Of a DNA stretch of 25,695 bases, positions 1 to 7,082 are shown in pieces. The position numbers were made by a program, and so were the translations under genes. Under the pieces are notes generated by a model. It was not told the DNA's origin. It searched no databases and saw nothing but the letters and a program-made list of their open reading frames with translations. The DNA is from a virus. The stretch's first letter is position 1. Each line of letters starts with the position of its first letter. The DNA lies in IMG/VR virus record IMGVR_UViG_3300021368_001688, positions 1-25,695 of that record. One strand, given 5' to 3'.

Positions 1-660
1 ATGAAATTATTTCTTGATACTGCTGAGCAGCGTGCCATTGAACGCCGTTACAAAACTGGATTGATTGATGGTGTGACCACCAACCCTACTTTGATTGCAA
101 AACTGGGTTATAAGAACGCACGCGATTGCGTCCTTAGTATTCTTAGAGTTTGTCCTGACTTGGAGAGTGTTTCTATTGAGGTTCACCCTTCAGCATGTGA
201 CGATGTTGATGCTATGGTCTTGGAAGGTGGTGACTATCGAGCACACAAGGCACTCACAGTTAAAGTTCCTTGCACCCCTGCAGGTTTGCAAGCCTGTAAG
301 ATTCTGAATGCTCGTGGTCAGAAGACCAATGTGACTCTGGTCTTCTCTGTTGCACAGGCAATCCTTGCTGCTAAAGCAGGTGCTACTTATGTGTCACCTT
401 TTGTTGGCCGTTGCAACGATAATTCCTTTTCTGGTGTAGAATTGGTTCGTGCCATTGCTTCCGTCTATCGTGAGCACATGGTATCTACTCAGATCCTCGC
501 TGCATCCGTCCGTGATGTTCATCAAGTCGGACGTTTGTTTGCTGTCGGTGCTGATGTTTGTACCATTCCTCCTAAGGTATTTGACCAAATGTATGATCAT
601 GTTCTTACCCGAGAAGGGTTGGAGAAATTCAAGGCAGATGCTGCTGCTGGGGGTCTTTGA
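1..660 (+). CDS. talC: Transaldolase, cyanophage TalC type
   Basis: A 219-residue transaldolase of the short TalC / fructose-6-phosphate aldolase-like class, a TIM-barrel enzyme of the pentose phosphate pathway that transfers a dihydroxyacetone unit between sugar phosphates. The sequence shows an N-terminal KLFLDTA strand, the TTNPTL motif at about residues 26-31, and VKVP at 87-90, whose Lys88 is the expected Schiff-base lysine. The length is that of the short phage-type enzyme, not the ~330-residue cyanobacterial host type. The start is at the window edge, so upstream signals cannot be judged. It is followed 10 bases later by a tRNA cluster. In known cyanophages TalC is an auxiliary metabolic gene thought to steer host carbon toward NADPH and ribose; that role here is inferred from the family. 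Confidence 0.95.
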   Translation: MKLFLDTAEQRAIERRYKTGLIDGVTTNPTLIAKLGYKNARDCVLSILRVCPDLESVSIEVHPSACDDVDAMVLEGGDYRAHKALTVKVPCTPAGLQACKILNARGQKTNVTLVFSVAQAILAAKAGATYVSPFVGRCNDNSFSGVELVRAIASVYREHMVSTQILAASVRDVHQVGRLFAVGADVCTIPPKVFDQMYDHVLTREGLEKFKADAAAGGL

Positions 661-670
661 CCCCTCGTAT

Positions 671-744
671 GCCACTTTAGCTCAGCTGGATAGAGCAACG
701 GTTTTGTAAACCGTAGGTCGTCGGTTCAAGTCCGACATGTGGCT
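671..744 (+). tRNA. tRNA-Thr (anticodon UGU)
   Basis: The cloverleaf can be folded by eye. The D arm has GCTC/GAGC, the anticodon stem ACGGT/ACCGT closes loop TTTGTAA with anticodon TGT at 705-707, and the T arm contains GGTTCAAGTCC. The acceptor stem GCCACTT pairs with ATGTGGC with one U-U mismatch. No CCA is encoded. It reads ACA codons. Confidence 0.95.
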
Positions 745-747
745 TAC

Positions 748-821
<74 letters not shown>

Positions 822-825
822 CCTT

Positions 826-896
826 GCGGGTGTGGTGTAGCGGTAACACGCCATCCTTCCAAGTTGGAATCACGGGTTCGATCCCCGTCACCCGCT
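826..896 (+). tRNA. tRNA-Gly (anticodon UCC)
   Basis: Acceptor GCGGGTG pairs perfectly with CACCCGC. The anticodon stem CCATC/GTTGG has one T-T mismatch and closes loop CTTCCAA, anticodon TCC at 858-860. The T arm CGGGTTCGATCCCCG is canonical. The gene is 71 nt and CCA is not encoded. It reads GGA. Confidence 0.94.
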
Positions 897-899
897 CTC

Positions 900-971
900 G
901 GGAGATTAGCTCAGCGGTAGAGCGCTTCGTTTACACCGAAGATGTCACTGGTTCGATCCCAGTATCTCCCA
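900..971 (+). tRNA. tRNA-Val (anticodon UAC)
   Basis: Acceptor GGGAGAT pairs perfectly with ATCTCCC. Anticodon stem CTTCG/CGAAG closes loop TTTACAC, anticodon TAC at 932-934. The T arm CTGGTTCGATCCCAG is canonical. It is the last of four tRNAs separated by only 3-4 bases, so they are probably processed from one transcript. It reads GTA. Confidence 0.96.
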
Positions 972-994
972 TGCATAGGTTCAATTGAATATAA

Positions 995-1246
995 ATGATT
1001 ACAGTAAGATGTAAGAGATGTGGGAGAGAAATTACTGCTCATCCCACCAAAACACAATGTTGTGGCTGTCCAAACATGATGACAGTTACTGAAGACAAGA
1101 TCACTGCGGAGGACTTGTCCTTAGTTTTATTGCTGAATAATAAAGAAAAAGTAAAAAATACTGGTTTCCTGACAGAAACTGACTTAAAATACCAGGAGGA
1201 ACGCCGAAAGAGGCGAGTCCGCAAACTAAACTTTGAGGTTCGCTAA
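995..1246 (+). CDS. Small zinc-ribbon-like hypothetical protein
   Basis: An 83-residue protein of unknown function. The N-terminal third has a cysteine pattern suited to metal binding: Cys6 and Cys9 (CKRC), then Cys22, Cys23 and Cys25 (CCGC). The C-terminal part is strongly basic (EERRKRRVRKL near residues 68-78). A small zinc-ribbon protein binding nucleic acid or a protein partner is plausible, but this is inference. It begins 23 bases after tRNA-Val with no obvious Shine-Dalgarno. The bases TATAAATG overlap the start codon and resemble a T4 late box. Its stop overlaps the next start (TAATG), suggesting translational coupling. Confidence 0.75.
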   Translation: MITVRCKRCGREITAHPTKTQCCGCPNMMTVTEDKITAEDLSLVLLLNNKEKVKNTGFLTETDLKYQEERRKRRVRKLNFEVR

Positions 1247-1467
1247 TGATCAATCTGCACCAGTTGTACAATCATTATCTGCATACAGATAAGAAGCATG
1301 ACTTAGTTGATGAGAGAGTCATCAGCTATGGCTGGCGTGACAATGGTGAGGATGTGGTCGGATACTATGTGGTCACTGAAAACTGGGTGCTTAAATATGA
1401 TATAGCAGGTGGGTACATCGGCAAAGACAGTCACGAAACTGTCTTCGCTGAACCAAAAACCGCCTGA
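1246..1467 (+). CDS. Hypothetical protein, 73 aa
   Basis: A 73-residue protein that I do not recognise. It is hydrophilic, with many aromatic residues and repeated short strand-like stretches (VVGYYVVTENWVLKYDI around residues 37-51), suggesting a small beta-rich fold. There is no signal peptide or membrane segment. The start shares one base with the stop of the preceding zinc-ribbon-like gene, so the two are probably co-translated. A -10-like element follows 7 bases after its stop, so the next gene may have its own promoter. Confidence 0.7.
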   Translation: MINLHQLYNHYLHTDKKHDLVDERVISYGWRDNGEDVVGYYVVTENWVLKYDIAGGYIGKDSHETVFAEPKTA

Positions 1468-1471
1468 AATA

Positions 1472-1480
1472 TGCTATAAT
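1472..1480 (+). promoter_or_regulatory. Extended -10 promoter (TGcTATAAT)
   Basis: TGCTATAAT lies 22 bases upstream of the ATG at 1503, in the short gap between genes. No matching -35 is visible 17 bases upstream (the bases there are ACCAAA), so activity would depend on the TGn extension. The same TGYTATAAT motif recurs at other gene starts in the window. Confidence 0.5.
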
Positions 1481-1502
1481 ACATAGGTAAACAAGCAAAG
1501 CG

Positions 1503-1715
1503 ATGAATCTCTCGGAAAAGTTCAAGAAGCACATGGCTATCCTCCAAGATACCCGTGATGGCAAGTATGCACTTGATATGCAGAATCCGAAACTGTACAA
1601 AAAAGTGTGTAAGTATCTTTCTGAAAAAGGACTAGAGTTCTCTGGTGATCCATACGATGACTATGAGATGTTCCTTGATACCCTTGACCAAGAACTTTCA
1701 ACCATTGAAAAATGA
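1503..1715 (+). CDS. Hypothetical protein, 70 aa
   Basis: A 70-residue acidic protein without recognisable family. It reads as mostly helical, with charged segments (SEKFKKHMAIL, KLYKKVCKYLSEKGLEF) and an acidic C-terminal half (DDYEMFLDTLDQEL). No signal peptide or membrane span. It follows a TGCTATAAT element and overlaps the next gene by 4 bases (ATGA at 1712), so the pair is probably one transcript. Small genes like these near tRNA clusters in T4-like phages are often early host-takeover factors; that is a location-based guess, not shown by the sequence. Confidence 0.7.
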   Translation: MNLSEKFKKHMAILQDTRDGKYALDMQNPKLYKKVCKYLSEKGLEFSGDPYDDYEMFLDTLDQELSTIEK

Positions 1716-1981
1716 ACGACCTAAAGAACAAGTCAACTAAGACTACTGTCATTCACGAGAGATTTCCCTATCGCTATGTGCAGAAGGGTTACATTCAACT
1801 GAATGGTAAACCTGATTTTCGTTTGCAAAAAGCAAACGAGTATACTAAGAAGTATTCTGACATCTATCTCTTTGATAATGGTGATCAGTTGCTTCTTGCT
1901 ATTGAAGACTTTGATTATGCAAAGTGGTTAGATCCTGAGGGCGTTGCTTGTTACATCAAAGAAGACACGGATGGTCTATAA
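1712..1981 (+). CDS. Hypothetical protein, 89 aa
   Basis: An 89-residue protein, not recognised. The N-terminus is basic (KNKSTKTTVIHERFPYRYVQ), the C-terminus acidic with an aromatic core (IYLFDNGDQLLLAIEDFDYAKWL around residues 51-73). No membrane segment, signal or obvious catalytic motif. It overlaps the previous gene by 4 bases and is the last gene before the terminator at 2102-2128. A 31-codon frame starting inside its last codons is described under findings. Confidence 0.72.
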   Translation: MNDLKNKSTKTTVIHERFPYRYVQKGYIQLNGKPDFRLQKANEYTKKYSDIYLFDNGDQLLLAIEDFDYAKWLDPEGVACYIKEDTDGL

Positions 1982-2101
1982 CAGCACTGGTCGGGAAACC
2001 CCTCAGACATGGAGAGTCTCTAAAAATACTGGTGGAGTCAACCCTCTGAGTTTCTTGTTTCTCTAAAGAACAAGTGGCGAGCCTGCAAAATTCAGATCAC
2101 T

Positions 2102-2128
2102 AGGAGGTTGACATCGACCTCCTTTTTT
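2102..2128 (+). terminator. Rho-independent terminator before the glycan cassette
   Basis: AGGAGGT (2102-2108) pairs with ACCTCCT (2117-2123), giving a 7-bp stem with an 8-base loop followed by a T run to 2128. It ends the small-gene operon. The -35 hexamer of the next promoter (2108-2113) sits at the end of the 5' arm and in the loop. Confidence 0.8.
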
Positions 2129-2136
2129 GTTATTAT
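2108..2136 (+). promoter_or_regulatory. Strong sigma-70-type promoter for the glycan cassette
   Basis: TTGACA (2108-2113, perfect consensus), a spacer of exactly 17 bases, and TATTAT (2131-2136) preceded by TGT, an extended -10. The predicted start of transcription is near 2143, about 20 bases before the ATG of the epimerase gene. The terminator stem and T run lie inside the promoter, an economical boundary that stops one operon and starts the next. Confidence 0.75.
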
Positions 2137-2163
2137 ACATAAGAAGAAACCATTTTATTATTA

Positions 2164-3222
2164 ATGACTGCTTACATTAAGAAAGCACTTGTGCTTGGTG
2201 CTGGTGGGTTCATTGGTTCGCACATGGTCAAGCGTCTACGATCTGAAGGGTATTGGGTTCGTGGTGTTGATCTAAAACGTCCAGAGTATTCTGAAACAGA
2301 AGCAAACGAGTTTGTCCAAGGTGACTTGCGAGACTATGATTTCGTCCGCCGTGTCCTTGAGTACAAGGGAGACCGTGGCAACTTCTATCATTCGGTTCCC
2401 CATCGTTATATTCAATGCTTCGATGAGATTTACCAGTTCGCTGCCGACATGGGTGGAGCTGGATTTGTATTTACTGGTGAGAATGATGCAGAGATCATGC
2501 ACAACTCTTGCACCATCAATCTGAATGTGCTTGAAGCACAGCGTAAGATGAATGAGGAGAAAGGTAAGAACGAAACTAAGATTTTCTACTCTGGGTCTGC
2601 GTGCATGTATCCCGAGCACAACCAATTAGATCCAGATAACCCAGATTGCCGTGAAGAATCAGCGTACCCAGCGGACCCAGACTCCGAATACGGATGGGAA
2701 AAACTCTTTTCTGAGAGACTATATTTTGCTTATGCTCGTAATCATGGGATCCCTGTTCGGGTGGCTCGATATCATAATATCTTCGGCCCAGAAGGAACCT
2801 GGGACGGTGGAAGAGAGAAAGCACCTGCAGCAATCTGTCGTAAAGTAGCATACCTGCCTGGAGTTGGTGGTGGTATTGAGGTGTGGGGTGACGGTCTTCA
2901 GACACGCTCCTTCCTTTATATCGATGAGTGTATTGAAGCAACTCGTCGCCTGATGGATAGTGATTTCCAAGGACCAGTCAACATCGGTTCTGAAGAGATG
3001 GTAACCATCAACCAGTTGGTGGAGACTGCTGCAAAGGTCTCTGGCAAGGTAGTGAAGAAGATCTACAAACTGGATGCACCTACTGGTGTCCGTGGACGTA
3101 ATTCAAACAACGATCTCATCCGTGAGAAGTTGGGTTGGGATTATTCTCAGACTCTTGAGGAAGGTATCCGCAAGACATATGAATGGATTAGTGAGCAAAT
3201 CAATGTCAAAGCTTCGTCTTAA
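2164..3222 (+). CDS. GDP-mannose 3,5-epimerase-like SDR enzyme
   Basis: A 352-residue extended short-chain dehydrogenase/reductase. The NAD-binding motif GAGGFIGS is at residues 12-19 and the catalytic YxxxK is Tyr176/Lys180 (YGWEK). Two features point to GDP-mannose 3,5-epimerase specifically: GSACMYPE with Cys147, and GTWDGGREKAPAA with Lys219. These match the acid/base Cys and Lys known for the Arabidopsis enzyme. The family turns GDP-D-mannose into GDP-L-galactose (and GDP-L-gulose) in the cytoplasm. It is the first gene of the glycan cassette, just downstream of a strong promoter, and overlaps the following transferase gene by 20 bases. A generic UDP-sugar epimerase is the alternative but fits the Cys and GGREKAPAA motifs less well. 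Confidence 0.88.
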   Translation: MTAYIKKALVLGAGGFIGSHMVKRLRSEGYWVRGVDLKRPEYSETEANEFVQGDLRDYDFVRRVLEYKGDRGNFYHSVPHRYIQCFDEIYQFAADMGGAGFVFTGENDAEIMHNSCTINLNVLEAQRKMNEEKGKNETKIFYSGSACMYPEHNQLDPDNPDCREESAYPADPDSEYGWEKLFSERLYFAYARNHGIPVRVARYHNIFGPEGTWDGGREKAPAAICRKVAYLPGVGGGIEVWGDGLQTRSFLYIDECIEATRRLMDSDFQGPVNIGSEEMVTINQLVETAAKVSGKVVKKIYKLDAPTGVRGRNSNNDLIREKLGWDYSQTLEEGIRKTYEWISEQINVKASS

Positions 3223-4006
3223 TCTTGTAGGAGATACTTTTACCCATCTTACCGGCGGAAACAAAGGATATTCTGTTCACGGTAAAGTCTCTAAGCATAT
3301 TGAATGGGTAAAGGATGGTGGAGAGGGTACATTCTATGTGGATAGTACCCTTCCCTGGGCCTGGATCGATCCAAAACCAGGTCCTAGGTATGCTTGGTTA
3401 TTGGAATCAAAGTATATTACTCCACAGATTGTTGATTCTGTGAAGATGGACACTCAGAAGTATCTTGATGCTTTTGATACTATCTTTACGCACAACCAAG
3501 AGTTATTGTCACTGCATCCTAAGTTTAAGTGGGTGCCTGCGCAGGGATTTTGGATCAAAGAACCTAAGATCTATGAGAAGTCTAAGATGATTTCTATGAT
3601 CTCTTCCAATAAAAGGATGTGCAAAGGTCATATAGATAGGTTACAATGGGTAGAGGCACTGAGAGATCAGGTGGATCTATTCGGTAGAGGATTTCACGAG
3701 ATCGAACTGAAAGAAGAAGGTCTTTGTGATTACATGTTCTCTGTAGCCATTGAGAATGGTCAGTATGGTACATACTTTACTGAAAAACTTCTTGATTGTT
3801 TTGCTACAGGTACTATTCCTGTCTACTTAGGTGCTCCTGACATCGGTAAGTTCTTCAATATGGATGGTATCATCCCACTATCAGAAGAGTTTACTGTCAG
3901 TGAAGACATCTATGAATCAAAGAAAGAAGCAATCCAAGATAATCTAGAGATTGCTAAAACAATGGAAGTCCTTGAAGACTTTATTTACACCACATACTTG
4001 AATTAA
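3203..4006 (+). CDS. Glycosyltransferase family 10 (fucosyltransferase-like)
   Basis: A 267-residue transferase. The C-terminal half has the hallmark of GT10 alpha-1,3/4-fucosyltransferases: a phenylalanine-rich strand, ENG at residues 184-186, TEKL at 193-196, then a Gly-Thr-x-Pro-Val-x-x-Gly segment (ATGTIPVYLGAPDI). These enzymes use GDP-L-fucose and have a GT-B fold. The start ATG at 3203 gives MSKLRLNLVGDTF, a normal first beta strand; the frame is open further upstream to 3074, but that extension lies inside the epimerase gene and lacks conserved features. It overlaps the epimerase gene by 20 bases. Given the epimerase next door, GDP-L-galactose is a plausible donor (inference). Confidence 0.82.
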   Translation: MSKLRLNLVGDTFTHLTGGNKGYSVHGKVSKHIEWVKDGGEGTFYVDSTLPWAWIDPKPGPRYAWLLESKYITPQIVDSVKMDTQKYLDAFDTIFTHNQELLSLHPKFKWVPAQGFWIKEPKIYEKSKMISMISSNKRMCKGHIDRLQWVEALRDQVDLFGRGFHEIELKEEGLCDYMFSVAIENGQYGTYFTEKLLDCFATGTIPVYLGAPDIGKFFNMDGIIPLSEEFTVSEDIYESKKEAIQDNLEIAKTMEVLEDFIYTTYLN

Positions 4007-4008
4007 CA

Positions 4009-4638
4009 ATGGGACAAATCAATCATCCAGTCAAACTTGAGCAGATGCTCAAGAATTTTGGCATTAAAAACTTTGTCGAAACTGGTACAGGCGATGGCTC
4101 CAGTATGGATAAGGTTCTGCTGACAGAGATCGTTGACAATGCCTATGGCATTGAACTCGATGATGAACTGTATGCTAATCTTGCAGAAGCATATGCTGGC
4201 ATTGATTATATGCACCTGTATAAAGGATACAGTGAAGATAAGATGGCAAATGTCATGGATGACATTGATGATGAACCTGCTCTGTTCTGGTTAGATGCAC
4301 ACTTCCCTGGTGCTGATTATGGTCCTGCTGGGTATGGTGCTGAGGAAGATGTGAACAAGCGTCTTCCCATGGAAGCAGAACTGAGGGTGATGAAAGAGAA
4401 GCGTGATCTCTCCAAAGATATTATTTTCATGGATGATCTGCGCATTTATGTTGATCGTGGTTATGAGGCTGGCAACTGGGATCAGCGAAAGATGTATGGT
4501 GGTGATGGATATGATTTTGTGGAAGAGTTGATTGGTGATACTCACGTTCTTGTAGAGCATCATGGGGATCAAGGGTATCTCTTGGCTTTCCCTGTTGATA
4601 CTGACCAAGAAAAAATCATGGAAATCGTCAAGCAATGA
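4009..4638 (+). CDS. Class I SAM-dependent methyltransferase-like protein
   Basis: A 209-residue protein. FVETGTGDGSS at residues 22-32 resembles the glycine-rich SAM-binding loop, followed by an acidic strand end (AYGIELDDEL) and a LFWLDAHFPG strand-loop. This layout is that of class I methyltransferases acting on sugars or small molecules. There is no signal peptide or membrane segment. It starts 2 bases after the GT10 gene and overlaps the next gene by 4 bases (ATGA), inside the glycan operon, so O-methylation of a sugar is the likely job. The substrate cannot be read from sequence, and a non-methyltransferase Rossmann protein is not excluded. Confidence 0.65.
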   Translation: MGQINHPVKLEQMLKNFGIKNFVETGTGDGSSMDKVLLTEIVDNAYGIELDDELYANLAEAYAGIDYMHLYKGYSEDKMANVMDDIDDEPALFWLDAHFPGADYGPAGYGAEEDVNKRLPMEAELRVMKEKRDLSKDIIFMDDLRIYVDRGYEAGNWDQRKMYGGDGYDFVEELIGDTHVLVEHHGDQGYLLAFPVDTDQEKIMEIVKQ

Positions 4639-5348
4639 ATTTAGTTGTTCTTCAACAAGGAGGATTGGGGGACATCTTCTTCATTCAGAAACTTTTGAAA
4701 GAGTTTCATAAGAAGTACGAGGTGTACCATCCAGTCACAAAAGAAATGTGGGATGCTGGGTGCTGCCAACTGAGGACACCAGTCAACACTGGATGGAATA
4801 TTCAGATTCCTCGGTCTGATGTTTTTGCATACGACTGCAGTAAACAACCATTGCCTAATGGTACTGCAGATATCATGACCTCCAAGTATGCAGGTGCCAA
4901 TGTTGACTGGTCTGACTGGGCTAAGTATTTCTCATATGATAGAGATTATGAAAGAGAGTATAGTCTCTACAGTCAACTGGGATTGAATGATGGACAACCT
5001 TATATCTTTGCCAACTCATGGTACAGTTTTAGGAAACCTCATCATGGTGTACAACTGAGTATCCCTGAAGACTATGATGGTAAGGTGATCTGGATGGATC
5101 CAAACCTGACCGAGAGAGTCTTTGACTGGTGCTCTGTCATTGAAAACGCAGAGCAAATTCACATCGTTGATACTTGCCTAAATTATATTATAGACACGTT
5201 GAACATTCAGGCTGACACACTTGTCTGTCATCCAAGACACTACAAAAATACTGAAGAGTGTGTTGGAAAATTATTCAGTGCTCCTTGGCAATGGGTAGAT
5301 TATGAACAATGGTTGTGGCGTGAAAAAGTACCTCAAGAATTAGAATGA
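4635..5348 (+). CDS. GT9-like (heptosyltransferase-like) glycosyltransferase, copy 1
   Basis: A 237-residue protein with a glycine-rich first strand-loop (VVLQQGGLGDIFFIQKLL, residues 4-21) that matches the N-terminus of GT-B enzymes of the ADP-heptose transferase family (GT9). The C-terminal half has DWCSVIENAEQIHIVDT, resembling the donor-binding helix and strand. It is shorter than typical GT9 proteins (~320-350 residues). It is a clear paralogue of the next gene: both share GLGDI, a WSDW segment, GLND and DWCxVIExA in the same order. Start and stop overlap neighbours by 4 bases. A heptosyltransferase role is inferred from fold and from the HldE-like genes nearby. Confidence 0.65.
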   Translation: MNLVVLQQGGLGDIFFIQKLLKEFHKKYEVYHPVTKEMWDAGCCQLRTPVNTGWNIQIPRSDVFAYDCSKQPLPNGTADIMTSKYAGANVDWSDWAKYFSYDRDYEREYSLYSQLGLNDGQPYIFANSWYSFRKPHHGVQLSIPEDYDGKVIWMDPNLTERVFDWCSVIENAEQIHIVDTCLNYIIDTLNIQADTLVCHPRHYKNTEECVGKLFSAPWQWVDYEQWLWREKVPQELE

Positions 5349-6103
5349 AAACTGCTTTGATATACCAACCGTGTGGGTTGGGTGATATTTTATTTCTACA
5401 AAAGGCTGCCTACTTCATGAAGGAAGCAGGTTATGAAGTATGGTGGCCTGTGGTACATGAGTTCAAGTGGTTGTCTGATTACATTCCAGACTTTAACTTT
5501 GTTTCTTGGGATGATGATGACAGTCCTGTGAATGGAAGTACACAACCTGTTCCACAGTCTTGTCAATTCCCACATAGGGATGAGTACATTCATGGTGCTC
5601 CTTCAAAAATTTCTGATGAATTGTTTTTCTTTCAGGGATTTGGTGATTACAAACCCATCATGGCTGGCAAGTATGATCATGTTGGTCTTGACTGGTCTGA
5701 TTGGAGAGACTATGTACTCTTCAATAGAAACAAAGAGAAAGAAGACGAACTTTACTACAAAGTTTTAGGTCTTAATGATGACAGTACATATGTTCTAGTT
5801 AACAGATATTGGTGTACCAGACCAAAGATTGAAATCTGTGATAGAATATCTGTGAATCCAGATGACTATGGCGGTGCTCAAGTTGTAGAGACTAGACACA
5901 TCCCTGGTTATACGCTTTTTGATTGGTGTAAAGTCATTGAGAAAGCAGCAGGATATAACTTCATCGAAACTGCCTGGAATTATCTCTTTGAAAGCCCTGA
6001 GTTATTCAGTAAAGTAAAAGACAAACCTATGTTACTCCACCATCGTTGGGGTAACTGGAACGAAGTCCGATATCTATTCAACCTCCCCTGGAAATATCAA
6101 TGA
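5345..6103 (+). CDS. GT9-like (heptosyltransferase-like) glycosyltransferase, copy 2
   Basis: A 252-residue paralogue of the preceding gene. Shared landmarks in order are GLGDILFLQKA (residues 11-21), EVWWPV, DWSDWRDY, VLGLNDD and LFDWCKVIEKA. The copies are diverged, so the duplication is not recent. The middle carries an extra acidic stretch (SWDDDDSPVNG near 54-64) that copy 1 lacks. No signal peptide or membrane segment. It overlaps both neighbours by 4 bases. Sequential addition of two related sugars by the two copies is a reasonable inference. The assignment rests on the GLGD loop and overall layout, so it is moderate. Confidence 0.62.
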   Translation: MKTALIYQPCGLGDILFLQKAAYFMKEAGYEVWWPVVHEFKWLSDYIPDFNFVSWDDDDSPVNGSTQPVPQSCQFPHRDEYIHGAPSKISDELFFFQGFGDYKPIMAGKYDHVGLDWSDWRDYVLFNRNKEKEDELYYKVLGLNDDSTYVLVNRYWCTRPKIEICDRISVNPDDYGGAQVVETRHIPGYTLFDWCKVIEKAAGYNFIETAWNYLFESPELFSKVKDKPMLLHHRWGNWNEVRYLFNLPWKYQ

Positions 6104-6591
6104 TTGAAACTATCGAATTTAGAGGTGAAGAATATCCTTCATTTCAAACTGAAGGAAATGCATCTCAGTTTGCTATTCCCTTTGCCAAGCATGTATGTCA
6201 TGGTCGGGGATATGATGTTGGATGTATGAAACCCGAGTGGGCCTTTCCTGGAGCACAACCAATTGACCTTGATTTCCCAGATACTTACCACGCTCTCAAT
6301 CTCCCTCCTGATGATCCTGATTTCATCTTCTCTAGTCATTGCCTTGAGCATACTGATGACTGGATTGAAGTCATGGATTACTGGTATGAGAGATTGAAAG
6401 ACGGGGGAACTTTGTTCTTGTATCTGCCTGACTACAGTCAGTTCTACTGGAGGCCTTGGCATAATCGTAAGCACAAGCATGTCTTCCAACCATGGGTTAT
6501 TAAACAATACATGGAAGATCGCGGATATAAAAAAGTGTTTGTGTCTGATGTTGACCTGAATAATTCATTCATGGTGATGGGGGAAAAATGA
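6100..6591 (+). CDS. Small SAM-dependent methyltransferase (Methyltransf_11-like)
   Basis: A 163-residue protein with a compact class I methyltransferase core: a motif I-like strand GYDVGC (about residues 37-42), an acidic strand end IDLDFPD, the motif IV region FIFSSHCLEHTDDW (about 75-88) and motif V LKDGGTLFLYLPD. These are typical of the ubiquinone/sugar methyltransferase group. The usual third glycine of motif I is replaced (GCMKPEW), so cofactor binding may be altered. It sits in the glycan operon, overlapping both neighbours by 4 bases, and most likely methylates a sugar or sugar nucleotide. The substrate is unknown. Confidence 0.78.
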   Translation: MIETIEFRGEEYPSFQTEGNASQFAIPFAKHVCHGRGYDVGCMKPEWAFPGAQPIDLDFPDTYHALNLPPDDPDFIFSSHCLEHTDDWIEVMDYWYERLKDGGTLFLYLPDYSQFYWRPWHNRKHKHVFQPWVIKQYMEDRGYKKVFVSDVDLNNSFMVMGEK

Positions 6592-7082
6592 GTAAAGTTG
6601 TATTCACAAATGGATGCTTTGACATCCTACACCAGGGACACTATGCTCTATTCAAATACTGTCGAGACTTGGCAGGTCCTGATGGTAAGGTAGTCTTAGG
6701 GATTGATACTGATGAACGTATCAAGAAGAATAAGGGAGAGGGAATTGCAGGAGATAAAGCCTTTGTGAATAGACCTTTCCATAATGAATGGGAAAGACAT
6801 ATTAATCTAACAAGAAATAAAAATCCTCTGAATGGTAAACCCTTTGCAGATGACATTCATTTCTTTGCTACAGATGAAGATCTCGTTAGGCTTGTGAAAA
6901 TTACACAACCTGATATAATGGTAAAAGGATCTGACTGGGAAGGCAAACACATCATTGGTGGTGAACATGCAAAAGAAATTAAATACTTCGGAATCATCGG
7001 AACTTTTTCAACAACTAAAGTCCTTAAACATCTTGCTGCTGGGGGAGAGTTGCCAAGACGAGACTCATTTTGGGACGGTTGA
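6588..7082 (+). CDS. HldE-type nucleotidyltransferase (heptose-1-phosphate adenylyltransferase-like)
   Basis: A 164-residue nucleotidyltransferase equivalent to the C-terminal half of HldE/RfaE. VFTNGCFDILHQGH opens the protein, with the catalytic HxGH at residues 15-18. VKGSDW at 112-117 and GTFSTTK at 138-144 match the VKGGD and STT motifs of HldE. That domain joins D-glycero-beta-D-manno-heptose 1-phosphate to ATP, giving ADP-heptose for LPS or capsule. It carries a longer central insertion (about residues 62-92) than the bacterial domain. It overlaps the previous gene by 4 bases and the kinase gene after it by 116 bases in another frame. Other nucleotidyltransferases such as glycerol-3-phosphate cytidylyltransferase are less likely because of the STT motif and the neighbouring kinase. 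Confidence 0.85.
   Translation: MSKVVFTNGCFDILHQGHYALFKYCRDLAGPDGKVVLGIDTDERIKKNKGEGIAGDKAFVNRPFHNEWERHINLTRNKNPLNGKPFADDIHFFATDEDLVRLVKITQPDIMVKGSDWEGKHIIGGEHAKEIKYFGIIGTFSTTKVLKHLAAGGELPRRDSFWDG

Noticed and set aside
990-997. TATAAATG overlapping the ATG at 995 as a late promoter
   Set aside because: Transcription would begin inside the gene, so it cannot drive that start. The same match at 21295-21302 has the same problem.
3074-3202. Upstream extension of the GT10 gene
   Set aside because: The extra 43 codons lie inside the conserved C-terminus of the epimerase and lack family features; ATG 3203 gives a normal first strand.
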